Below are positions 34,401-43,815 of a DNA stretch of 64,000 nt, one piece after another (the stretch's first letter is position 1; each line of letters begins with the position of its first letter). The stretch is taken from NCBI GenBank assembly GCA_947172415.1, contig OX359191.1, positions 1,054,001-1,118,000 on the forward strand, read 5' to 3'. The translations under genes were made by a program, and so were the position numbers. Under the pieces are notes generated by a model, which was not told the origin of the DNA, did no database searches, and was given only the letters and a program-made list of their open reading frames with translations. This DNA comes from Chondrosia reniformis. Its lineage: Eukaryota; Porifera; Demospongiae; Chondrillida; Chondrillidae.

Positions 34401-35141
34401 CGATTTACTTACGATAGCAGTTCAGTACATGTCTTCAGTTCCTTTGCTACATTCCCCCTCAGGCTACTTTGAAGAACAATGTAGACTTTCAGCAGAAGCA
34501 ACACAAGATCCAGCCGCGTATGTTACATTTTAGAACAATCCCATGAATGTTTTACCCACTACACACCCACCCACTACACACCCATCCACTACACACCCAT
34601 CCACTACACACCCATCCACTACACACCCATCCACTACACACCCATCCACTACACACCCATCCACTACACACCCATCCACTACACACCCATCCACTACACA
34701 CCCATCCACTACACACCCACCCACTACACACCCATCCACTACACACCCACCCAGCCACACACCCACCCAGCCACACACACACCCAGCCACACACCCACCC
34801 AGCCACACACCCACCCAGCCACACACCCACCCAGCCACACACCCACCCACTACACACCCACCCACTACACACCCATCCACTACACACCCATCAAGCCACA
34901 CACTGATCTACCACCCTTACTTCTTGAATCTTATTTCTCTCTCTCACAAACAATCTAATTTGATCTACTCTGAAATAGGAACCTTTATGAACTAATGCCA
35001 ATCTTAAAGCTTTGAACATGTCATCATCATTTCCAGATTATGTACGTAGGTAGACAATGATGATATGGATTCTCCTCTATTCCTGACAGGTTTTTCAAGA
35101 AAAGACCAGCAAAGAGTTCTAAATTTGGGAGAAAAAAATGA
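21650..35141 (+). CDS. DENND2: DENND2-like DENN-domain protein (Rab GEF)
   Basis: Twenty exons by my reading, total about 724 aa. Exon 1 is 21,650-22,345 (232 codons, disordered, Pro-rich VPPPRPKALP, basic C-terminal helix TPLRRILRFFRSE, donor GAC/GTAAGC). The rest are 27,962-28,040, 28,692-28,741, 28,935-29,025, 29,665-29,723, 29,976-30,058, 30,480-30,549, 30,790-30,960, 31,229-31,258, 31,374-31,445, 31,779-31,885, 32,009-32,066, 32,658-32,777, 32,995-33,036, 33,140-33,199, 33,424-33,523, 33,724-33,815, 34,192-34,279, 34,463-34,517 and 35,090-35,141. uDENN: LFEYLLIVGIKK, FVLTDITGDRRFGYCRR. Core DENN: VLCIISPLGCFELYDKIL, ALLYPLTWQ, HVFVPVLPNDLVDMALSPVP. dDENN: MSEIFIKVFVYFL, FLKIFMKTQMFDSYL. 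The family exchanges nucleotide on Rab GTPases at membranes. All phases agree. Linking exon 1 across 5.6 kb is inference; from 28,935 on I am confident. Confidence 0.8.
22400..22434 (+). repeat. (GA)n microsatellite
   Basis: About 17 GA units just inside DENND2 intron 1, followed by a two-copy 52-bp direct repeat (22,443-22,546). Confidence 0.95.
22690..22835 (+). repeat. Minisatellite, about 44 bp, four units
   Basis: Repeats of GTATACCTCTCCATACTAGT plus GTACTTGTGTAT in DENND2 intron 1. Confidence 0.9.
23262..23690 (+). repeat. 33-bp minisatellite, about 13 units
   Basis: Unit CCAATACCTATATATGAGCA + TATAATACCTATA. The long minus-strand frames here are repeat artefacts because 33 is a multiple of three. 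Confidence 0.95.
24150..24325 (+). repeat. Tandem repeat around AGGCTATATTACAGTATAAA, about 3.5 units
   Basis: Units of about 60 bp containing CTATATAACAGTAAGTACAT in DENND2 intron 1. Confidence 0.9.
25492..25668 (+). repeat. 27-31-bp tandem repeat, six to seven units
   Basis: Unit TATATAGTACCTACTTATGT + AGTACAG, with GTAC insertions in the last two units. Confidence 0.9.
25969..26302 (+). repeat. 35-bp minisatellite, about nine units
   Basis: Unit CTTGTCTAGTGAGACCTGCT + TGAGGGACGGTGACC, nearly identical copies. GC-richer than surroundings. Other than repeats, intron 1 (22,346-27,961) shows nothing coding. Confidence 0.95.
27466..27598 (+). repeat. 30-bp C-rich minisatellite, four to five units
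   Basis: Unit CCTCCCCCTGGCCCTACATC + CTGCCCTACC, close upstream of DENND2 exon 2. Confidence 0.95.
30602..30762 (+). repeat. CATC/CAACC repeat at an acceptor
   Basis: ATCCATCAACCCACCC-type units fill the intron up to about 25 bases before the DENND2 acceptor at 30,787. They may act as its pyrimidine-rich tract. Confidence 0.9.
32362..32514 (+). mobile_element. Small CAGTGGAA-ended MITE, 153 bp
   Basis: Begins CAGTGGAATCTTG and ends CTTCCACTG, with TA on each side. Inner ends are weakly inverted. Intronic in the DENND2 gene. Pogo-type by ends and TA duplication. Confidence 0.5.
34550..34895 (+). repeat. 15-bp CCACTACACACCCAT repeat with an inner CAGCCACACACCCAC block
   Basis: About 23 units in the last DENND2 intron. 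All six frames are open because of the repeat and none is a gene. Confidence 0.95.
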
Positions 35142-35640
35142 AAGAGAGTAGTTTTCCTAACTGAAAGTGGAACTGTTTTTGTATATTGCTAAATCTATTT
35201 TGTGTATTAGTATGGTTTGATACTTAAAGATGTTATTGTGGATGTACTTATTGCTAGCAATGTATATTTTGATATTACACCATAACCTCTGTACTGCATG
35301 TGGCGTTTCTGTATATTTTCTGCGATACTCTACATACATTTTTAAAGAAAGTGGCATTTATCAGGAAGGAAGCGTTATAGATACCTACGTATGGCAATAG
35401 TTATCATACTGACTTAAGTATACATATATATACATACATGGTAAGTCAGTGAGTATTTACATATGTAAAATACAGGAAAGGGAGTTTGTGCAAAGGCTAG
35501 ATGCATACGTTTATATGACTGGTGATATATATGAGTGAATATATATTCATTGCATGGAGCATATATCCAGATGTCTTATATTACAATAATAAGGCATTGG
35601 TGTAGTCATATGTATATACAGTACAAGTTACAATATACTA
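35142..35640 (+). other. DENND2 3' flank
   Basis: AT-rich and non-coding, probably 3' UTR then spacer. AATAAA-like AATAAATAAATAAATA lies at about 35,660. Confidence 0.5.
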
Positions 35641-36012
35641 AGGTAATCTAATCTAATATAAATAAATAAATAAATATATATGATTGTCATATATAGGCTG
35701 CAAGCACTTAGTCAAATTATGCCATGTAAGTAAAAAAGGAAAAAGGAAGAAAGAAAACGAAAAGGAGTTGATTTGATTGTACAGGGGTGATATACGTATA
35801 TACATCCTATACTCATACAGTCAATGTGTCATATCTGCCTTTAAAAATTTACACTCACAAATTGATGGCTAGCTCACTTAATAGGCTATATACTGTACAC
35901 TGCTTTACTTCAATTCCTTCCTTTTTTACTTACATGGCATAATTTGACTAAGTGCTTGCAGCCTATATATGACAATCATATATATTTTTATATTATATTA
36001 GATTACCTTACT
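35640..36012 (+). mobile_element. Fold-back element, about 95-bp inverted arms
   Basis: Left arm 35,641-35,740 (GATTGTCATATATAGGCTGC, AAGCACTTAGTCAAATTATG) recurs inverted at 35,918-36,010 around a 175-bp loop. The outer flank (CAGTACAAGTTACAAT...AAGGTAATCTAAT) also occurs at 29,895-29,930, which supports a dispersed element. Confidence 0.7.
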
Positions 36013-36017
36013 TCAAT

Positions 36018-36090
36018 AGGATGAGCTAGCTGCTGGGACAGCCCAATGGGTATAGTGTGTTTCAAATCCTAAGCTGTATTTTTTTCGTTT
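36018..36090 (+). mobile_element. Possible tRNA-derived SINE head
   Basis: Contains GCTGGGACAGCCCAATGGGT and a B-box-like GTTTCAAATCC, then TTTTTTT as a polymerase III terminator. No full tRNA fold is visible. Confidence 0.25.
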
Positions 36091-36419
36091 TTTCTTCTTC
36101 CAAACTTCTATTTAAATGGCTGCCATTATAACTTGTTATGCAATAATTTACAGGAGAATACTGAATGCTTATCTATACATGTACATGGATTTGGATTGGA
36201 GCTTTCTATATACCACTCATTATATCAATAACATCAACCACATTGATCATTTTTGTTTGACAATTCAATATTATAATTGTAGTTTTACATTTTAAAAAGA
36301 AAAAACTGTTCAAAAGCAATATACATAAGTCCTTAAAATAGTTCTTCATAGACCATGTTCTGAGCTTGTTTCTTCTTCTTTTAAATGGTTGGGATGGTTG
36401 CTAACAGTACTTCTCTTTG

Positions 36420-37150
36420 CATCACTTTACTGAGTGCAAAAGTGATCCCAGGGCACACCACGAGGAGGTAGAAGTACTTCGTGCCCCAAAAATTGTTTAC
36501 AACTCTGTTTGACACTTCCACTACTTGCGTCGTAAGAGAAGTTGCACGGGAGCGATCCGGCGTACCTGACCGACCTATGACCAGTTACTAGACTTGCCCT
36601 GCCACGCTACGAACAGAACAAGCCCGACCCTGGCGGACCACAAACTCCCACCAATGAGAATCATCATGTGCACACAACGTAGCTTGGGAACACTGTACAC
36701 AGACTTTAGCTCATTGGGATCGGCCAGGCGCTTTAGAGTAGGGACCCATCAGTTCACTGAACTGCAAAAAAAGAATTGAAAATACATTATAAAAAACTGC
36801 ATAAACTGAATACAAATGCAAATTCCTTCAAAACCAACCTGAAGCTGCAGCCTACAACAGGGGTTCCTGACCGACTACGTAGTGGCACTGGACCCACGCT
36901 CCTCCAGGTACGGGTCGTATAGCAAGAATCCGCAAGTGCCAATTTAACACACAAGCAAGATTAATAGTGAGATACATCTCCAGGCACTAACCCATGATGG
37001 AGAGACCACCCCACTATACGAACACCGATGACCCTTTGTCGCATGGTACCATGGTCGTGCTCCTACCACGGTTTTCGCATCGATCTACGCAAGCATAGAC
37101 CTCCAGAGTTGATGGCCCGGAGGCCAAAGACTGAAAATTTCCTTGCCTAT
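36420..37150 (+). other. CpG-rich island of unknown nature
   Basis: GC and CpG content rise sharply (for example CGTCGTAAGAG, GGAGCGATCCGGCGTACC, GGCCCGGAGGCC) in AT-rich surroundings. I see no convincing coding frame, rRNA, tRNA or snRNA. It includes a 12-base palindrome CATGGTACCATG near 37,046. It could be a promoter or CpG island, an old element, or the exon of an unidentified non-coding RNA. Confidence 0.4.
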
Positions 37151-37878
37151 TTATAAGAAAGTGTCGGCGGGAAGCATTGTGAACTTGGCGGAAAATCGCG
37201 AAACCGAAATTTTGTTAATTGTTTTGAAGGTCATGTTTGAAGACAATAGATAACATGTAGTACATAAACCCGGCCTATTCAGTAAGTCATTCATGGCTAT
37301 TCAACGATTCAACGAAGTAAATCAGAACATGTCCAGGTACTTAATTAGAATAACAAATAACAAGCTATCAATCTCAATGAACCTGTAGCAATAATCTTTA
37401 TGCACAATCTCTTGCGAGCACATGAATGGACATGTCAAGCGGATGTAGTTGTTAACAAGAATCACAATTATCATATTTAAACGAAAAAAGGCTTTACGCT
37501 AAATTACGTAGGTAGCTAAAAAGTTCTTTATTATTTTATCACTTAAACTCTCTTGGATTCTTTGGTTTACTATATTGCTCAATTTGTAAATTCAAAATGG
37601 CCGTTGCTGAAAGCACAATTGCCTAGTTTGAGGAAATTTGAATGCCCTAAACTACACTGATTGGTAGGTCATCTTGTTTAGAAACTATATACATTACAAT
37701 GTTTTGATTAGGATAATAATCAGCATCTTTACCTCATGTAAGAATACTTACTTGTGAGACTGTTCAAAATGTAATTTGTACCTCAAGTACAATTTATACA
37801 AACTGACATTGATTTCACAAGTATATGGCTTATTGTGCAGCCTTTACTTTATTTGCTGTATAATTCATCCATTTACAG

Positions 37879-38090
37879 AAGAATTGGCATGGAAATCAAA
37901 TCTCAGTTACCTAGCAACCTGTCTAAATGACAAAAAAGGACAAGGACTTAACCCATTCAAGTGGGAAAATATAGTGAAAGAAATAAAGGAGATTTGCATG
38001 GAATCAGCAGTGAGTATAACAACTGTAAAGTACCTGGACTACATTTGTTCAATGGGACCACCAGATTTGTTTCTGTACCTTCTTAGATAA
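37879..38090 (+). CDS. Orphan exon candidate
   Basis: A TTTACAG acceptor, then an open frame (LAWKSNLSYLATCLNDKKGQ, NPFKWENIVKEIKEICMES) with a strong GCA/GTGAGT donor at 38,010. If unspliced it runs to a TAA at 38,090. It reads like helical protein, but there is no partner exon nearby and I recognise no family. Confidence 0.35.
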
Positions 38091-38866
38091 TCTATTTGTT
38101 TTTGCTCTTCTTGAGTATCCATGATGACTGAAGCTTTCCTTTCATAGGAATATGGCAACTAAAGAATTACTATCTCCTTTCATGGTCTTTTATAGGAATA
38201 TTTGACATCATATTTGTCTTTGCCTACTGAGTATCATTGTCAATTGACGTGCACTTATATACGCCTCTATCTTAACTGTTGCATGACTGCAGGTTATATA
38301 TTATAATAGAAAAATCACATCAATTTTTTATACATTGGACATTGCAAAGCATGTACATCTATTGTAAATTGACACTGCAAACTGCGGCAGAAGAGAGATG
38401 CACTATGAATCATGAATTTATGACTAGAATACAATGGCCTATACAGTTTATAGATTGATAAAAATGGCAGCCGTCATATAAAGTTGCATGTTTGCAAATT
38501 GATATAAAACTTTATACGTAATAACATGTCTTTGTAAGATTAATACTTCATTTCCTTCTACCTGCCTCATAATCAAGAACATAGATATACGTACCTTTTA
38601 TTTAGTATATATTACCTAAACGTTAACAACGTTTGTATATTAAAAGGGTTTTCTTTTTGCACTTATACCAATCTCTTCAGAATGCCCTAGCTGTAGATAT
38701 TATGTTGGATGGACTATGATTGAGAAGATGATGTGATCATATATATATATAGCCCTGTTTTGAGTGTGAGTTTTGGTATTTTGGAATATGACATTGACAA
38801 CTACTGTAAATTTCATAAAGCAAAAACTGAGTAAGACTTTGTGCTAAATTGAACACAGAATTTGGT

Positions 38867-39470
38867 TCTAGTATCATATGAATTTCTAAGTACTGTGTAT
38901 ATTGTGTCTATGACATACTAGTCCTGTCCAGCTGAGAGAATTTCAGATTGCCTGCTTGTATATAAGTTGACAGTCTAACTGTTCAAAACTAGTCTTAAAT
39001 TGATTACAGCTGTTACTATGGCATTATTGCTTTTAGGTGTTGCTATGGTAAATTAAGACTTAAACGGTCAGACTATTTCAGATTACACAAGCATTTTATC
39101 CTTCTTACAGTGTATATAGGCATTTTAGAATATGGCAATCAATATGGCAATCAATATGTCTAACTAAGCACTTTATGAAATTAATCTACGTATATGTACT
39201 GTAGACACTTCATAAAGTCCAAATATTTTGTAATACGTACATTGAACTTATGAAATATGGGTCTAGTATCATTTAAATTTCTATAAGTGTCTGTGTATAT
39301 TCTGTGTATGACAAGTCCTGCCCAGCTCATAGAATTTCCAACTAATTAGAACTGAGATTACCTGCAAAGCTAATCTATCTAACAATCTAACTGTTCAAAA
39401 AATAGCCTAAACTTGATTACCACTATTGCTATGGCAATGTTGTTTTTAGGTGTTGCTATGGTAATTTGTA
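38867..39470 (+). repeat. Imperfect direct duplication, about 200-bp units
   Basis: 38,867-39,065 and 39,252-39,470 share TCCTG(T/C)CCAGCTNANAGAAT, TAACTGTTCAAAA and TTTTAGGTGTTGCTATGGTA. Non-coding. The rest of 38.1-39.95k shows nothing. Confidence 0.7.
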
Positions 39471-40080
39471 CTTGTAAGGCAGTAGCTATATGAAACTATT
39501 GAACTAAAACAATGTTCAGGCTATTGTCCATGCAATTCATGATCAGAATATAGAATCATTTAATCCTTCTTTTAGCCCTGTTTATTCCTATAGACTGATG
39601 CAATCATAAGTTGCATTTACAGAAAAACTGTAAACCTTTTGGAATTACTATTGTTTCATCACAATCTTCTTTTAAAGCAAATTTCAACAGTGTATATGTA
39701 TATATATATCTTCTTAATTTTGTGTAAACAGATATAATGTATAACTTCTAGTCTGTGTTTCAGTTTATGTACATGTCAACCATAGCAACTGACTTTAGGA
39801 AGATATTCCTCTTCATGTATACGCAAGTTTGAAGTTGTTTTTGTTATTGCTAAGATTAAGTTGTGTATAGTACATGGGTTCATGTAGCCTATTGTCTAAT
39901 TCCTATCAATGGCTGTCAACTTGCATCTGTAGAATAATGTATGTTTTAAGATCACTTGCAAAATAATTTAATCAACTATTACCATGGTAACATGGCCTAA
40001 TACCAAATTAGGAATGGTACCAAAATTATGTAATTGGTGGTTGGTGGAGTCTGATTGTTGCCATGTTTTAGGTGGACTTA

Positions 40081-40345
40081 GAGCCAGAGATCCACATTCA
40101 CATCCATATATAGTACAAGGGCTTAGAACCACAGATCCACGTTCACATCGATATCCATATATAGTACAAGGGCTTAGAGCCACAGATCCACATTCATATC
40201 CATATATAGTACAAGGGCTTAGAACCACAGATCCACATTCACATCGATATCCATATATAGTACAAGGGCTTAGAGCCAGAGATCCACATTCATATCCATA
40301 TATAGTACAAGGGCTTAGAGCCACAGATCCACATTCATATACATG
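40081..40345 (+). repeat. 45/51-bp minisatellite, about six units
   Basis: Unit GATCCACATTCATATCCATA + TATAGTACAAGGGCTTAGAGCCACA, alternating with a 6-base longer form. Open frames on both strands are repeat-driven. Confidence 0.9.
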
Positions 40346-40479
40346 TAGGATACAAACGTTTATAGGCAGACATTTTGTAGTTCTTTCTCTTGGCATTTAA
40401 ATTTACAATGAAATATATTAAGGAATAGATATAAACAAAAGTTATAATAGGCACATATGTTGTGGTTAATGTGGTGCAG

Positions 40480-43208
40480 TCAGTGGTAGGTTGACAAGAA
40501 ACGTTGTCCAATCTCTGTTAGCAGCTGAATAACCTTAGGGTAGTGCGGCCTCAGAAAGTCACTTTCATGTTTGTCTTTATGTTTATGGGCAGTCTACAAA
40601 CAGAAGTTTATATACGTATGTACATAAGTACATGCATGCATAATAACATAATTTTCCTAAATATGTAACTTTACTTTATATTAGTATATATAGTATATAG
40701 AGGTATGTATAATAGATACATACATGCATATATATAGGTATATCCCTATATACTTACGTACCTGAAATATGGAAATGAATCTAGCACAAACTGAGGCTTT
40801 GCCTAACAAGAGGACCTTCGCATCACAAACTCCCCCAGAAGAAGAATAAGAGCGAAAGAATTCCTGTTCACTTGGAATACCAAAAACTCTTCCATCTGTG
40901 TATGATAGATCACAAATGACTGGACTGTATGTATGTATGATATGACTGGACTGATTGTAAAATTATGGCTGAATCTTGAAGCGTTGTTATAATGTACAAT
41001 TAATGTAGGCATATTACAAATGTACGTATTTCGTATGTAGTTAATTTACAAACCTATGATTTCGGTGAATACAGCTGTATGCACATATATACGTATACCA
41101 ACTACAGTATAATTAATAACAAATGTATATACACTGTATGTACTATGTTTAATATGTACCGATGATCATTTTGTTGAGTAGTGGCTTCAGTTCATCTTGG
41201 ATGTTGAGTTGGTCAAAGGGGAGGAACATCATGGCAAGATAGGCCAGATCTGCATAAGTGTCTCCTATACAGCACATCTCCCAATCTACCACTGCCTTCA
41301 CCTCAAACTGTAATGAAATGAAACAGACACACTCATCACATTTATATGCCAGTAAAAATATATAATGTACAATTCATAATATATATTCATAGCCAACAAG
41401 GAATATTAAATATACATATATATGCAACATATAACATTACTTTTTTGTTGTGTCATTGTTACTTACAAATTATATTATACGTAATTATATTCATTTGGGT
41501 AAGTGAACAGAGCAATTTTACTTACTGTTTTGTTGTCGAAAACAACATTGTTAAAGCCAAAATCACGATGGATCAAACCTAAACAATATAATATTCATGA
41601 CGTCAATATTGTATGTACGTATGCAATTATCGATCAGGCAGTTTGTCAAAGTTTAACCATAACCATTACAGCATGCATATATGTACGTATATGTGAATTA
41701 AAAACTTTTGATTATCATATATTATAAATAAGATTTAATATAAATAAGGTTTAAAATTTATTGTTATGATTTTTATTATCTATTATAAACTGATATACAT
41801 GCACCATTAAACTGCATATACATATGTACGTACATACCAATTTTTCCCAAAGGGGGAATTATGTTCTTTAGCCTTTGCATCAAATGATTAGTGGCATCAT
41901 TCCCAGGACCACTAACATAGTCACTGTAATTTCTTGACCAGTTTCCAATCTTTGATGGAGAAACATGGAAATAATTTATGCATGTATACAATTGAGGCAT
42001 GTATATACATTATACTAAGCCTTACATCCCATTTCCAGAAGTCTCTTGTTGATTCAAATCTGTTGGTCTCCCTGAAGAGTTCCTGAAGTGCATCTGGAAT
42101 CACAGCATTGTGAATCTGTGCAGCAACCTTGGCCAAGGAGTCATAAACCTTTTTCCTTTCATGCCCTTGCAACTCTGAGAGATTAGGGTTGTTGAAAACT
42201 CTACCCTACAAAGCATGATTATATAATATGCATTGGGTATATTATATCATATAATAATACATATATTTATTAATGTACAGTGCAAGTTACAATAATAATA
42301 TGTAATTTAATTCACAAGCCTTTTGGACGATCATGAACATATCACTGGCATTACCTCCACAAATTCCATGATAAAAAATTCTGTTCCTATAACTCCGACT
42401 CTAGATTCTGAATACCATGGTTTTGGAACTGGAATTCCTGCCTTGTAAAGACAAGATAACACTTCAAACTCAAAGTTCACCTAATTTGAAGAGATCCATT
42501 CATATAACATAGTTGAAATATGATGATATTATTGGGAATTTCTCATCAATATTCAGTGATCCAGTGACAGCGCCTAAAATTAAACTATGTATATACATTC
42601 ACATGCATATGTAACTTACTCTGTGATGAAACTCATATTTTTCATCTGGAGGCTTCATCTTAACCACAAAGTTCACAAGGGCTGTTCCAGATCTGTAGGT
42701 CACTTTGAACGTGGGATTAGAATGATCACGCCTGTGTTAAATATAATAGATAATATAAACAACTACTCACCAGCCCCTTTGTGTAATTGTATATAAAATA
42801 AATCTGAAACTAATACATGGAATCAGTGTGATTGTTGAAGTGGAGGTTTCACAGCTGCATGGTGCTCACATAATTTTTGTAATTAATATACACTGGTAGT
42901 TGACAATATAATGGCATCTACATCAAGAAGCCTAATTAAATATAAAGGTAATTTAATAGTCTCTACTTTGTACTTCTTTAGACTAGCAGATACACTTCTT
43001 GTGTGCTACATACTTACTCGTTCAGGCATTTCCATTCAAATTTCTCTCTTTGAGAGCCTTTAGGAATAAGGTATTTTGAAAGATCAATGTCCCCTACTCC
43101 AATTAGCTTGATGAGAGATTTCATGCATTCCTGAGGTTGTAAGCCTCCAGGCGGCGCCTTCCAGTATTTATTAAAAACCCTATTGTCCTCGATCTCCTTA
43201 CGAGCCAT
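40480..43208 (-). CDS. APH/ACAD10-11-type phosphotransferase, copy 1
   Basis: Nine exons on the minus strand: 43,018-43,208, 42,620-42,731, 42,355-42,480, 42,026-42,205, 41,838-41,949, 41,526-41,578, 41,160-41,307, 40,762-40,895 and 40,480-40,593. Total 389 aa from ATG to TGA with consistent phases. N-lobe: SNPTFKVTYRSGTALVNFVV, AGIPVPKPW, FFIMEFVE. Catalytic loop: LIHRDFGFNN (about residues 242-251), the H-x-D...N motif. Metal motif: VVDWE (264-268), followed by GDTYADLAYLAMMFLP. This matches the kinase-like domain fused to acyl-CoA dehydrogenase in ACAD10/11, but here it stands alone and there is no dehydrogenase part. The substrate is unknown; the family phosphorylates small hydroxylated metabolites. 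It is tandem with a close paralogue upstream. Arg replaces the usual Gly after the catalytic His. Confidence 0.85.
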
Positions 43209-43446
43209 CGTCTTTAAGCCTTCCTCGTTGATTTATGATTACTCAGCTATATTTCGTTGACATGCCCGGGCAGGCCCGAGCACCTTCGGGCAGGTGACAG
43301 TCAAGCCTTCTTCATCAGAGATGTGCATTGATTAACGTACGAAATACTATGAAAGACAGCCTTTCAATACATACATTAATCATTTCGCCATTTAGCATTC
43401 ACATATTATGCATTGCGAATTTGTCTGTTTTCTCCATAGCACGAAG

Positions 43447-43478
43447 TGGGTTTTTCCATTGGGGAGTCCCGTCAAGAT
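43447..43478 (-). promoter_or_regulatory. Conserved promoter block with kappa-B-like site, copy 1 gene
   Basis: About 250 bp upstream of the copy 1 ATG. GGGGAGTCCCGTCAAGAT is shared with the copy 2 promoter. GGGGAGTCCC fits the GGGRNNYYCC kappa-B form. Confidence 0.4.
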
Positions 43479-43815
43479 TATGCAACCTCTCATTAAAATG
43501 GCTGCTAGTCAGGGAGCCATAATGAAGTCATACTATAATTAAGAGTCTATTTAGAATTATTATCTCTACTTGTGGGTTTTAAAGAATTTATTAGTGGTGC
43601 ATATCAATGCACACTTGATTATTTTTATATTATACTTAAAAATAAAATGGCAAGATCATGGGGAGTAGGTAGAATTGTTTCTATAACCTGCAGGGACCAA
43701 AGGATCAAAGTAGCACAATTCAGATGTATATCTGATCACTGAATGGATATACATTACATGTACAAGCTTAGCATGTCATATTTATATATAATTACAGAGT
43801 TCTAATTACAAGAAG

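Noticed and set aside
34530..34995. ORFs in all frames over the CCACTACACACC array
   Set aside because: Repeat artefact within the last DENND2 intron, which has good splice sites on both sides.
36480..37110. 5S rRNA, U snRNA or tRNA in the CpG-rich island
   Set aside because: I compared the recalled general layouts of these RNAs on both strands and saw no matching boxes or folds beyond isolated short words.
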